Part shown: positions 28,449 to 36,916 of the stretch, piece after piece | Layout of the letters: the number at the start of each line of letters is the position of its first letter | Numbering within the stretch: the stretch's first letter is position 1 | Source of the DNA: Oscillospiraceae bacterium | GTDB taxonomy: Bacteria > Bacillota > Clostridia > Oscillospirales > Ruminococcaceae | Length of the DNA: 64,000 nucleotides | NCBI GenBank assembly: GCA_016281125.1 | Contig: JAEEIA010000013.1 | Location: 1 to 64,000 of the forward strand | Reading direction: 5' to 3' | Position numbers and translations under genes: made by a program | Notes under the pieces: model-generated | What the model was told of the DNA's origin: nothing | The model's database searches: none | Seen by the model: only the letters and a program-made list of their open reading frames with translations

Positions 28449-29201
28449 ATGCGCAAACAGTATATCTGGATCCTGACTGTCGGAATCGGTGCGGCGATGA
28501 TTGCCGTGCTGACCGCACTTCTGCTACAGCAGCCGGAAAAGCCGGTCGTGATCAGCTTGCAGGAGGAAGAAACAGTGCAGGTGTCCGGTGCGGGGGCAAT
28601 GCTGTCTGCCACGCAGTGTGCTTTGGGAGAGCATACTGCGGCGCCGCAGATCCGTCATTCATCAGAGGTTTTACCTCCGTTCAGCACGACGCCGGACACA
28701 AACCTGAATACTGCGGGTACAGCAGATTTGCAGGCAGTGTCCGGCGTCGGTGCCGTTTTAGCAGAGGAGATTGTTTCGTACCGCGAATCAATCGGCGGTT
28801 TCACAAGAAGATCCCAGCTGCTGGAAATCCACGGCATCGGGGAAACGCTTGCGGCACGGATCATGGATACTTTTTATATCCCGAACGAGCTTCCGGAGGA
28901 GGAAACAACTGTTCCGGAGAAAGGAACTTCTGTTCCGCAGCAGGAAACAGAAACTGCTCCCGCGGAGCCGCAGGAGCAGGAAAATACAGAACAGGAGTTT
29001 CTCATGCTGAATCTGAATACCGCGCAGAAGGAAGATCTCATGCGGCTGCCGGGAATGACGGAGCTGCTTGCAGACAAAATCATCAAGCTGCGGGAAGATA
29101 TCGGCGGGTATCAGAATATTCAAGAGCTGCTGCTGATTGAGGGAATGAAGCCGGAATACTTTGAGTACACGCTCCGGGAACACGTTTATGTAACAGAATA
29201 A
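28449..29201 (+). CDS. ComEA-like protein with two helix-hairpin-helix domains
   Basis: TM anchor; NTAGTADLQAVSGVGAVLAEEIVSYRESIGGF and NLNTAQKEDLMRLPGMTELLADKIIKLREDIGGYQ. Confidence 0.85.
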   Translation: MRKQYIWILTVGIGAAMIAVLTALLLQQPEKPVVISLQEEETVQVSGAGAMLSATQCALGEHTAAPQIRHSSEVLPPFSTTPDTNLNTAGTADLQAVSGVGAVLAEEIVSYRESIGGFTRRSQLLEIHGIGETLAARIMDTFYIPNELPEEETTVPEKGTSVPQQETETAPAEPQEQENTEQEFLMLNLNTAQKEDLMRLPGMTELLADKIIKLREDIGGYQNIQELLLIEGMKPEYFEYTLREHVYVTE

Positions 29202-29206
29202 CAGCT

Positions 29207-29527
29207 TTACGGCATCCGGGAATCGGCGGCGGGGTAGTAGTCCTCGCCGCCGATTCTGCCGAACTGCCAGGCGTGTGCGCGGCTCTTGCGCGTCGCGGCG
29301 GCGCCGACCGGCAGATCGCAGACAAGGTGCAGCGAGGGATCGGTTTCGCAGAGCTCTCCGATGCTCAGGACGATTGCTTCCTCTTCTGTGTGCTGTCCGT
29401 CACAGACGAATTCCCAGGTGTTGTCGTTGAAATGGTGACAGACCATTGTGATATCCGCGCCCTCCAGCACATGTGTGCAGGTCAGCACGAGCAGGTCAGG
29501 ACGGTCGGTAAAGGGATAATGTGCCAT
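29207..29527 (-). CDS. Hypothetical protein (106 aa)
   Basis: ORF from MAHYPFTDRPDLLVLTCTHVLEG with AGGTT/GGAGG-like RBS; ordinary codon use. Confidence 0.6.
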   Translation of the reverse strand: MAHYPFTDRPDLLVLTCTHVLEGADITMVCHHFNDNTWEFVCDGQHTEEEAIVLSIGELCETDPSLHLVCDLPVGAAATRKSRAHAWQFGRIGGEDYYPAADSRMP

Positions 29528-29867
29528 AGGTGAACCTCCGTTGCAGTTTTCGTTACTATTATCATACCGGAAAATGACGGAAATTGCAAGAGCAAATCGC
29601 AATTTCTGTGACAGAACGGAAAAATACGTGAAAGCATGGTGAAAATGACGGAAATCAGAGGCTGTTTTGCACGATTTCGTGAAATGGGGTCGCGGTTTTT
29701 GCGCCAATTTGTAAACAATCGGCCGAAAAATGTAACCGAAATGTAACAAAACCGCAAAAAATCATGAAAAACAGGTGTCAAATCACAAATAATGCACAAG
29801 AGCGCAAGATTTGGGTTGAACGGATTGCACAAAACAACCAAATAAGATGACGAAATGATGTTATGCA

Positions 29868-29896
29868 TTGACTTTTCAGGGATTTTCGTGTATATT
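29868..29896 (+). promoter_or_regulatory. Promoter of the sugar ABC transporter operon
   Basis: TTGACT - 17 nt - TATATT, followed by a ~230-nt leader. Confidence 0.65.
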
Positions 29897-30131
29897 ACAA
29901 GTATGAAAACGAGGAACGCGGGTACACGGGCTCCGACGGAAGCCTGACACCGAAAGAACTCCGTTCCGGCAGACCTTGTTTGCAAGTGAAGCAGCCCTGT
30001 AAGAAGGATGCAGGCCGTGCTTCCGTGCTGCGCAAAACGCAGCGAAAATTCGCACCCGAATGATCGGGACAATATTTTCACAGCTGCGAACGCAGCAAAA
30101 TTTCGCAGCAAATTGAAGGAGGAAATTCCAA

Positions 30132-31568
30132 ATGAACAAGCTGAAGAAGTCTCTTGCTCTGATTGCAACTCTCGCAATCGCATCCACCGCTTTCTATGCA
30201 TGCGGTGACGACACCACTCCGGCAAGCACCCCGGATTCCGTTGCTGAGTCCTCTGAGGACGCACCGGCTGAGTCCAGCGAAGAAGAAGGCACCGAGGAAA
30301 GCGAAGGCGAAACCCCGGCTGCTGCTGACATCAAGTTCGATGAGACCGGCGACAAGCTGTCCGTTCTCTGCTGGACCGGTGACGACATCGAGAAGATGAT
30401 CGAGAACTTCACTGCAAAGAACCCGGACTACGCAGGCAAGGTTGAGTACGTTAACGTCGGTTCCAAGGGCCAGGAAGCTCGTGAGCAGTATGCTACCTAC
30501 TTCCAGGGCGGCGAGGATGCTGACCTGTTCGTCCTCGAGGCAGACTGGATCCTCGAGTACATCAACAACGATGAGTACACCGCTCCGCTGAGCGACCTCG
30601 GTTTCTCTGATTCCGATTTCGCAGGCTGCTATCCGTACACCGTTGCAATCGGTACCGATAACAACGGCGTTCTGAAGGCTGCTTCCTGGCAGGCAACTCC
30701 GGGCGCATACGTCTACAGAGCTGACCTCGCTGAGGAGTACCTCGGTGTTAAGACTCCGGAAGAGATGCAGCCGTTCGTGAAGGACTGGGATACCTTCACT
30801 GAGACCGCAAAGACCGTTAAGGAAAAGTCCGGCGGCAAGTGCGCAATGGCTGATACCCTCGGCGGTATGTGGCAGGTCTGGCAGTACAACCGCAAGAACG
30901 CATGGGCAAAGGATGACACCCTCGTGATCGACGACTACTGCAAGCAGTATGCAGAGCTCGCAAAGGATTACTGGGATAACGGTTATGTCACCAAGGAGTC
31001 CCAGTGGGACGACAAGGGCTGGTATCCGATCGGCCAGGATGGTTCCACCATGGGTTACTTCTTCTGCACCTGGTGCCTCGGCAAGGGCTCTATGCTGAGC
31101 AACGCTGAAGGCGGCGAGGGCGGCGCAACCTACGGTAAGTACAACATCACCGCTGGTCCTTCTGACTGGGCATGGGGCGGCTCTTGGCTGGCAGTTTCTC
31201 CGAACTGCGACAACGGTCAGATCGCTCACGACTTTGTGAAGTACTTCACTGTTGACGAGGCTTCCATGGAAGACTATGCTCTGTTCAAGGGCGAGTTCGT
31301 CAACAACCCGACCGTTATGAAGAAGATCGTTGATGACGGTTCCAACAAGAACGATCTGCTCGGCGGCCAGGATCAGTTCTCTGTTCTGTATGAGTCTGCT
31401 TCCAAGATCGACATGGACGGCAAGATCACTGCTTACGATGCACAGATCAAGGACGCATTCAACAATGCTGTCACGAAGTTCGTCAAGGGCGAGGTTGCTT
31501 CCTACGATGACATGATCACCGAGTTCAAGAAGAACGCTGCTACGATCGAGGGTCTGACCGTCGAGTAA
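30132..31568 (+). CDS. ABC transporter sugar-binding lipoprotein
   Basis: Lipobox STAFYACGD; extracellular solute-binding family 1 pattern; followed by MalF/MalG-type permeases. Confidence 0.88.
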   Translation: MNKLKKSLALIATLAIASTAFYACGDDTTPASTPDSVAESSEDAPAESSEEEGTEESEGETPAAADIKFDETGDKLSVLCWTGDDIEKMIENFTAKNPDYAGKVEYVNVGSKGQEAREQYATYFQGGEDADLFVLEADWILEYINNDEYTAPLSDLGFSDSDFAGCYPYTVAIGTDNNGVLKAASWQATPGAYVYRADLAEEYLGVKTPEEMQPFVKDWDTFTETAKTVKEKSGGKCAMADTLGGMWQVWQYNRKNAWAKDDTLVIDDYCKQYAELAKDYWDNGYVTKESQWDDKGWYPIGQDGSTMGYFFCTWCLGKGSMLSNAEGGEGGATYGKYNITAGPSDWAWGGSWLAVSPNCDNGQIAHDFVKYFTVDEASMEDYALFKGEFVNNPTVMKKIVDDGSNKNDLLGGQDQFSVLYESASKIDMDGKITAYDAQIKDAFNNAVTKFVKGEVASYDDMITEFKKNAATIEGLTVE

Positions 31569-31631
31569 TTCTTACTCACGACAGACATTCAGACATTTCC
31601 GATATACAGATAATGCCTGAAAAATAGCATA

Positions 31632-31682
31632 ATCGAATATTTGCCTATTGGGCCCTGTGCCCAATAGGCGAATATTTTATCT
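31632..31682 (+). terminator. Intercistronic hairpin between binding protein and permease genes
   Basis: AATATTTGCCTATTGGG ccctgtg CCCAATAGGCGAATATTTT. Confidence 0.75.
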
Positions 31683-31726
31683 CGGTTCGTAAATTTCACT
31701 AATTTTTTCTTGAAAGGGTGTGCTGA

Positions 31727-32764
31727 ATGGCTACAGCTGCACAAAGACGGATCAAATCCGTCAGCTACGCAAAGTACGGCTATATCTTCATTCTGCCGTT
31801 CTTTGTCGTGTACTTTATTTTCAGCCTCTATCCGCTGCTTCAGACCTTCATCCTTGCATTCCATTCCAACGGTGCAAGAACGAATCTGGATTTTGTCGGT
31901 CTGGCTAACTTTAAGACAATCCTTGCGACTCCGGCTGAGAATGATTTTAAGGCGTTGGGTATTCATGACACCTTCTGGCGTTACATGAAGAACACCGTCA
32001 TCATCTGGGTCGGCAACTTTATTCCGCAGATTTCTCTTTCGCTGCTGCTCGCAGTGTGGTTCACGGATCTGCGCGTTAAAATGCCCGGCAAAGGCTTCTT
32101 CAAGGTCGTGATGTATATGCCGAATATCATCACTGCTGCGTCCGTTGCCGGTCTGTACCTCTCCCTGTTCGGTGATTCCTCTTACAGTGTCATCAACATG
32201 CTTCGCGGATGTAATGACCCTGCACGTTCCGTGGAACCGCTGAAAATTATTACAAGCGTCTGGGGTGCCCGCATCCTCGTTATGTTCATTCAGGTATGGA
32301 TGTGGTTCGGCAACACCATGATCATGCTGATGTCCGGTATTCAGGGTATCAACGAGTCGCTGTTCGAGGCGGCTGAGATCGACGGTGCAAACTCCCGCCA
32401 GACCTTCTGGAAGATCACCTTCCCGCTTCTGAAGACGATCATGGTCTACACGCTGCTGACCTCTATGATCGGCGGCTTGCAGATGTTCGATATTCCGTTC
32501 ATGCTCCATACGGGCAATGTTCTGAATGAGAATATCGCAACCGTTGCTGTGTTCGTTTATCAGATGTTCCACAAGAATTTTGCAAAGCCTTCCTTTGGCT
32601 ATTCTGCAGCTGCTTCTGTCATTCTGTTTGTCATTACGTCGATTCTCGGCGCACTCGTCTTCTGGGTGCAGCGCGATAAGGACGCAATGGAGAAGGCCAA
32701 GAAGCGCAGACAGCAGATCAAGGAAGCCAAGCGCAGAGCGAAAGGAGGCGGGTTCACGATATGA
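31727..32764 (+). CDS. Carbohydrate ABC transporter permease (MalF-type)
   Basis: EAAEIDGANSRQTFWKITFPLL (EAA loop), 6 TMs. Confidence 0.92.
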   Translation: MATAAQRRIKSVSYAKYGYIFILPFFVVYFIFSLYPLLQTFILAFHSNGARTNLDFVGLANFKTILATPAENDFKALGIHDTFWRYMKNTVIIWVGNFIPQISLSLLLAVWFTDLRVKMPGKGFFKVVMYMPNIITAASVAGLYLSLFGDSSYSVINMLRGCNDPARSVEPLKIITSVWGARILVMFIQVWMWFGNTMIMLMSGIQGINESLFEAAEIDGANSRQTFWKITFPLLKTIMVYTLLTSMIGGLQMFDIPFMLHTGNVLNENIATVAVFVYQMFHKNFAKPSFGYSAAASVILFVITSILGALVFWVQRDKDAMEKAKKRRQQIKEAKRRAKGGGFTI

Positions 32765-33654
32765 GCAAGCGTATTACATATGATGACGGCAAGGGCGGCT
32801 ATCAGACCCAGGTGTTCGTCAAGTCTGCGCTGATTTATGTCGCGCTGATCCTGCTGACACTGATCTGCCTTGTTCCGATCTGGATCCTGATTGTCAATGC
32901 AACGAGATCCAACACTGAAATCATTGCAAAGGTTCATCTGCTTCCGGGTACGCATCTGTTTGAGAACATGCGGACGCTGAAGGAGAATTCCCTGTACAAC
33001 AAGTTCTTCAATCCGATCCGCGGCATGGTGAATTCTTTGATCATCGCAGGCGGATGCAGTGCGCTGACCGTGTTCTTCTCCGGTCTGACCGCATACGGCC
33101 TTGTTGTGTATGATTTCAAGCTCAAGGGACCGGCTTTTGTCTTTATCCTGGCAGTCATGATGGTTCCGACACAGGTCACTGCGGTCGGTTTCATGAACCT
33201 GCTGATCAAAATGAAGCTGCTTGACAGCTATATTCCGCTGATCGTTCCGGCGATTGCTGCACCTGCAATCGTGTTCTTCATGCGTCAGTATATGCTGTCC
33301 TCGTTCCCGCTGGACATCATTGAGGCTGCCCGAATCGACGGCTCCAATGAGTTCCGCACGTTCCTGACCATCTCCATTCCGATGATGAAGCCGGCATTTG
33401 CCGTGCAGGCGATTTTCGCATTCATCCAGAAGTGGAATGATTACTACACCCAGTCCATCGTCCTGGTTTCCGGTAAGAAGAACCAGCTGACGATGCCGAT
33501 GATGGTGCAGAAGGTTATCTCGATTGACCGTAATCCGGATGCCGGTGCAAACTACACCGCCATCTTCCTGTCGATTATCCCGGTCGTTGTGATCTACATT
33601 GTTCTGTCCAAGTTCATCATTGGCGGCGTTGCAGCCGGCGGTGTCAAGGAATAA
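32761..33654 (+). CDS. Carbohydrate ABC transporter permease (MalG-type)
   Basis: EAARIDGSNEFRTFLTISIPMMKPAF (EAA loop); overlaps the upstream gene by 4 nt. Confidence 0.92.
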   Translation: MSKRITYDDGKGGYQTQVFVKSALIYVALILLTLICLVPIWILIVNATRSNTEIIAKVHLLPGTHLFENMRTLKENSLYNKFFNPIRGMVNSLIIAGGCSALTVFFSGLTAYGLVVYDFKLKGPAFVFILAVMMVPTQVTAVGFMNLLIKMKLLDSYIPLIVPAIAAPAIVFFMRQYMLSSFPLDIIEAARIDGSNEFRTFLTISIPMMKPAFAVQAIFAFIQKWNDYYTQSIVLVSGKKNQLTMPMMVQKVISIDRNPDAGANYTAIFLSIIPVVVIYIVLSKFIIGGVAAGGVKE

Positions 33655-33671
33655 TCCGTTTTTCGGCAGCA

Positions 33672-33708
33672 GAAAAGCACAGTGTCACACGGCACTGTGC
33701 TTTTTTTG
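33672..33708 (+). terminator. Terminator of sugar ABC operon
   Basis: AAAAGCACAGTG tcacacgg CACTGTGCTTTTTTT. Confidence 0.85.
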
Positions 33709-33719
33709 TGAGGTATCAT

Positions 33720-34448
33720 ATGATTGATTTTGCAGAGGCGCTGGCAGCGGCGCAGCGGGATGCGGGCGGCAGAGGGGTCGGCACGCTCGGAGAGAAAACG
33801 CTGCATCTTGCGCTGAAATATTTTTGCGCCCCCGATCCGGAAACACATGAGCGGCCGCTCGGCGGGTTCATTGCGGATGCGGTCACCGAGGACGGCGTCT
33901 TTGAAATCCAGACGCGCGGGCTGAATCGCCTGAAATCGAAGCTCCATGCGTTTTTGCCGCTCTGCCGGGTGACAGTCGTGCATCCGGTCATTGCTGAGAA
34001 GCTGCTGATTCGCGTCGATGAAGCCGGGGAGCTGCTCTCAACGCGCCGTTCCCCGAAGCATGAAACGCCGGTTTCCGTCATGCGGGAGATCTATCCGTTG
34101 CGCGAATATGTCGCAGATCCGCGATTCCGCATCATGCTCTGTGAGCTGGAGCTCGCGGAATATTCCGTCCAGCACAGCAAAAGCCGGAGAGAAAAATGTG
34201 ACCGCGTTCCGGTTGCGCTGCGCCGGATTCATATGCTGCAAACGCCTGCGGATTACGCTGCTTTTCTGCCGGAGCCGCTGCCCGAACCGCTGACGTCGTC
34301 GGCGCTGGCGGCCGCGCTGCATACCGCAGAGCTGCCTGCGCGGCTGTATCTGAACCTGCTCGGGCGCATGGGGATTCTTGCCGAAGCTGGGCGCGCCGGG
34401 CGGCTGAAATGCTGGAAACGAACCGGCTTTGACGACATCCGGCGTTGA
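33720..34448 (+). CDS. Conserved uncharacterised protein, possible PD-(D/E)xK-like fold
   Basis: GTLGEKTLHLALKYFCAPDPETHERPLGGFIADAVTEDGVFEIQTRGLNRLKSKLHAFLPLCRVTVVHPV: recurring clostridial hypothetical; D..ExQ pattern. Confidence 0.6.
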   Translation: MIDFAEALAAAQRDAGGRGVGTLGEKTLHLALKYFCAPDPETHERPLGGFIADAVTEDGVFEIQTRGLNRLKSKLHAFLPLCRVTVVHPVIAEKLLIRVDEAGELLSTRRSPKHETPVSVMREIYPLREYVADPRFRIMLCELELAEYSVQHSKSRREKCDRVPVALRRIHMLQTPADYAAFLPEPLPEPLTSSALAAALHTAELPARLYLNLLGRMGILAEAGRAGRLKCWKRTGFDDIRR

Positions 34449-34593
34449 CTTTGAAGCTGCTTCGGAATCCGGCCTGCAAGTGATCTGGGCGCTGTCGCTG
34501 CCGGGCAGAACAGCGCCGGTATCGGCAGGCGAAATCGTTGCACAGACTGTGCAGGAGCTTCTGGAATCCGAGGACGGTGATGCAGATGGCTGA
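34441..34593 (+). pseudogene. dpaA: Dipicolinate synthase subunit A (dpaA), C-terminal fragment
   Basis: In-frame GVDFEAASESGLQVIWALSLPGRTAPVSAGEIVAQTVQELLESEDGDADG*; would directly continue the ...LASKPGG fragment at 28396; ends overlapping the dpaB start. Confidence 0.75.
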
Positions 34594-35185
34594 CCTTTCC
34601 GGGATCCGGCTGGGCTTTGCGCTGTGCGGGTCGTTCTGTAATGCTGCGCGTGCGGTTGCGGCAGCGGAGGCCTGTGTTTGCGCGGGCGCGTCGCTGCTGC
34701 CGGTTGTGTCGGAGCATTTTGCGTCAATTCCGACGAGATTCGGCGCGCCCGAGGATTTTCTCTCGCCCCTGCGTACGCTGAGCGGCGGTCGATTGATTCG
34801 CTCTATTACCGAGGCGGAACCGATCGGCCCGAAAAACCTGACGGACGCGCTGGCGGTTTGTCCGTGTACGGGAAATCTGCTCGCAAAGCTGTCTGCGGGG
34901 ATTACAGACGGCACCGTGCCGATGGCGGTGAAGTCGCATCTGCGGGGCGGAAAGCCGGTGATTCTCTGCATTGCGACAAATGACGGGCTGGCGGCGTCGG
35001 CGCGGAACCTCGGGGATCTGCTGAACCGCCGGCATTATTATTTTGTTCCGTTCGGGCAGGATGACCCGGTGCGGAAGCCGACATCACTGGTCGCAGATTT
35101 TTCGCTGTTGCCGGATACGGTCGAAGCCGCGCTCCGCGGCAGCCAGCTCCAGCCCGTGCTGTGCAGGGGTATCTCCGATGGATAA
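34586..35185 (+). CDS. dpaB: Dipicolinate synthase subunit B (flavoprotein)
   Basis: GIRLGFALCGSFCN...PTRFGAPEDFL...IRSITEAEPIGPKNLTDALAVCPCTGNLLAKLSAGITDGTVPMAVKSHLRGGKPVILCIATNDGLAASARNLGDLLNRRHYYFVPFGQDDPVRKPTSLVADF. Confidence 0.92.
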   Translation: MADLSGIRLGFALCGSFCNAARAVAAAEACVCAGASLLPVVSEHFASIPTRFGAPEDFLSPLRTLSGGRLIRSITEAEPIGPKNLTDALAVCPCTGNLLAKLSAGITDGTVPMAVKSHLRGGKPVILCIATNDGLAASARNLGDLLNRRHYYFVPFGQDDPVRKPTSLVADFSLLPDTVEAALRGSQLQPVLCRGISDG

Positions 35186-35363
35186 AAAAATGGGGACTCC
35201 GTCCCCAAACCCCTGCTTAAGGGACATTGTCCCTTAAGAATCCCATTATGATGAAAGTGATGCATTTGCAGCATTTTCCTGTGCTGTGGGATTCCAAAGG
35301 GATTTTATCCCTTTGGCGGAGTTTGGGGCAGAGCCCCATTATAAATCCATCGGAGATACCGCT
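35165..35363. repeat. Interspersed palindromic repeat, copy B (complete, ~199 bp with ~19-bp terminal inverted repeats)
   Basis: Ends AGGGGTATCTCCGATGGAT / ATCCATCGGAGATACCGCT; internal CTTAAGGGACATTGTCCCTTAAG palindrome, CCAAAGGGATTTTATCCCTTTGG and GGGGCAGAGCCCC hairpins. Confidence 0.88.
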
Positions 35364-35428
35364 ATATGAAAGGGGACGCCCCATACCGCAGGGCATCCCC
35401 TTATTTTGTAGAAAAAGTTCCTATGGCA

Positions 35429-35469
35429 GGGGGGCAGAGCCCCATTATAAATCCATCGGAGATACCGCT
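35429..35469. repeat. Interspersed palindromic repeat, partial copy B' (right end only)
   Basis: GGGGGCAGAGCCCCATTATAAATCCATCGGAGATACCGCT identical to the right end of copy B. Confidence 0.85.
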
Positions 35470-36755
35470 CACACGGCTGCAAAGCCCTTTTCAAGGTCTG
35501 CGATGATGTCGTCAATGTGCTCCGTGCCGATGGACAGACGGATTGTCGCCTGGGTGATGCCGGATTCGGTCAGCTCCTCTTCGGTCAGCTGGGAATGCGT
35601 GGTCGTGGCCGGGTGAATGACCAGCGATTTGACATCTGCCACATTTGCAAGCAGCGAGAAGATTTCCAGGTGATCAATGAACGCATGTGCTTCCTTCTGG
35701 CCGCCCTTGATCTCAAATGTGAAGATGCTGCCGCCGCCGTTCGGGAAGTAGCGCTCATACAGCGCATGATCCGGATGATCCGGCAGGGACGGGTGATTGA
35801 CCTTTGCGACCTTCGGATGATTTTTGAGGAAATCAACGACCTTCTTGGTATTCTCTGCGTGACGCTCCAGACGCAGCGAGAGCGTTTCCGTACCCTGGAG
35901 CAGCAGGAACGCTGCAAACGGAGAAAGTGTTGCGCCCTCATCGCGCAGCAGAATTGCGCGGATGTAGGTCACGAATGCAGCCGGGCCGACGACCTCTGCG
36001 AACGAAACGCCGTGATAGCTCGGGTTCGGCGCCGCAATCGGTGCATATTTGCCGCTGGCCTTCCAGTCAAACTTTCCGGAATCGACAATGATGCCGCCGA
36101 GCGTTGTGCCGTGGCCGCCGATAAACTTGGTAGCGGAATGAACCACGATATCTGCGCCGTGTTCAATCGGGCGGATCAGGAACGGCGTGCCGAAGGTGTT
36201 GTCCACGACAAGCGGCAGACCGTGCTTATGCGCGATTTCTGCAATCGCGTCAATGTCCGGAATATCGGAATTCGGATTGCCGAGTGTTTCGATGTAAATT
36301 GCCTTGGTGTTCTCGCGGATTGCGCCCTCAACCTCGCTGAGGTCATGCGCATTGACGAACGTGGTGTCAATGCCGAACTGCGGCAGCGTATGTGCCAGCA
36401 GGTTGTAGGAGCCGCCGTAGATCGTCTTCTGGGCAACGATGTGTTCGCCTGCCTGTGCGAGCGCCTGAATCGTGTAGGTGATGGCTGCTGCACCGGATGC
36501 CAGTGCCAGCGCCGCAACGCCGCCCTCCAGCGCCGCGATGCGCTTTTCCAGCACATCCTGCGTGGAGTTGGTCAGTCTGCCGTAAATGTTGCCGGCATCA
36601 GCCAGGCCGAAGCGTGCGGCCGCATGTGCGGAATTACGGAACACATAGGATGTGGTTGCATAAATCGGGACGGCTCTTGCGTCCGAAGCGGGATCAGGCT
36701 GTTCCTGACCGACGTGCAGCTGAAGGGTTTCAAATTTATAGTTACTCATTTTCAT
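35469..36755 (-). CDS. metY: O-acetylhomoserine aminocarboxypropyltransferase / cysteine synthase family (PLP-dependent)
   Basis: KFETLQLHVGQEQPDPASDARAVPIYATTSYVF..., SATKFIGGHGTTLGG (PLP Lys), SLLANVADVKSLVIHPATTTHSQL. Confidence 0.9.
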   Translation of the reverse strand: MKMSNYKFETLQLHVGQEQPDPASDARAVPIYATTSYVFRNSAHAAARFGLADAGNIYGRLTNSTQDVLEKRIAALEGGVAALALASGAAAITYTIQALAQAGEHIVAQKTIYGGSYNLLAHTLPQFGIDTTFVNAHDLSEVEGAIRENTKAIYIETLGNPNSDIPDIDAIAEIAHKHGLPLVVDNTFGTPFLIRPIEHGADIVVHSATKFIGGHGTTLGGIIVDSGKFDWKASGKYAPIAAPNPSYHGVSFAEVVGPAAFVTYIRAILLRDEGATLSPFAAFLLLQGTETLSLRLERHAENTKKVVDFLKNHPKVAKVNHPSLPDHPDHALYERYFPNGGGSIFTFEIKGGQKEAHAFIDHLEIFSLLANVADVKSLVIHPATTTHSQLTEEELTESGITQATIRLSIGTEHIDDIIADLEKGFAAV

Positions 36756-36813
36756 TTACCTCGTTTTCATAATGATAATTTTGGGTGCCGGTTTTCCGGC
36801 AGTGATATGCGGA

Positions 36814-36891
36814 TCAACAGATATGAAAACAGGGGTACATTCGTCCGAAGCGGTAATTGCCCCGGTTCAGATCGGGAAAAAGGATGCTCAT
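36814..36891 (-). CDS. Candidate 25-aa leader peptide upstream of metY
   Basis: ATG...TGA on reverse strand: MSILFPDLNRGNYRFGRMYPCFHIC*, preceded by GGAG; lies between promoter and metY. Confidence 0.4.
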   Translation of the reverse strand: MSILFPDLNRGNYRFGRMYPCFHIC

Positions 36892-36916
36892 AGCGTATTC
36901 ACTCCGTTCGTCTATC

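Noticed and set aside
28250-29140. 296-aa ORF starting MQLSRLREVLGTF
   Set aside because: Only the first ~48 codons are meaningful (dpaA remnant); the rest is an out-of-frame shadow of comEA.
28226-34593. dpaA interruption as a mobile element with its own recombinase
   Set aside because: No serine/tyrosine recombinase or transposase ORF was found between the breakpoints, and only ~4 bp of shared sequence (GGCG) is visible, so an active excision mechanism is not claimed.
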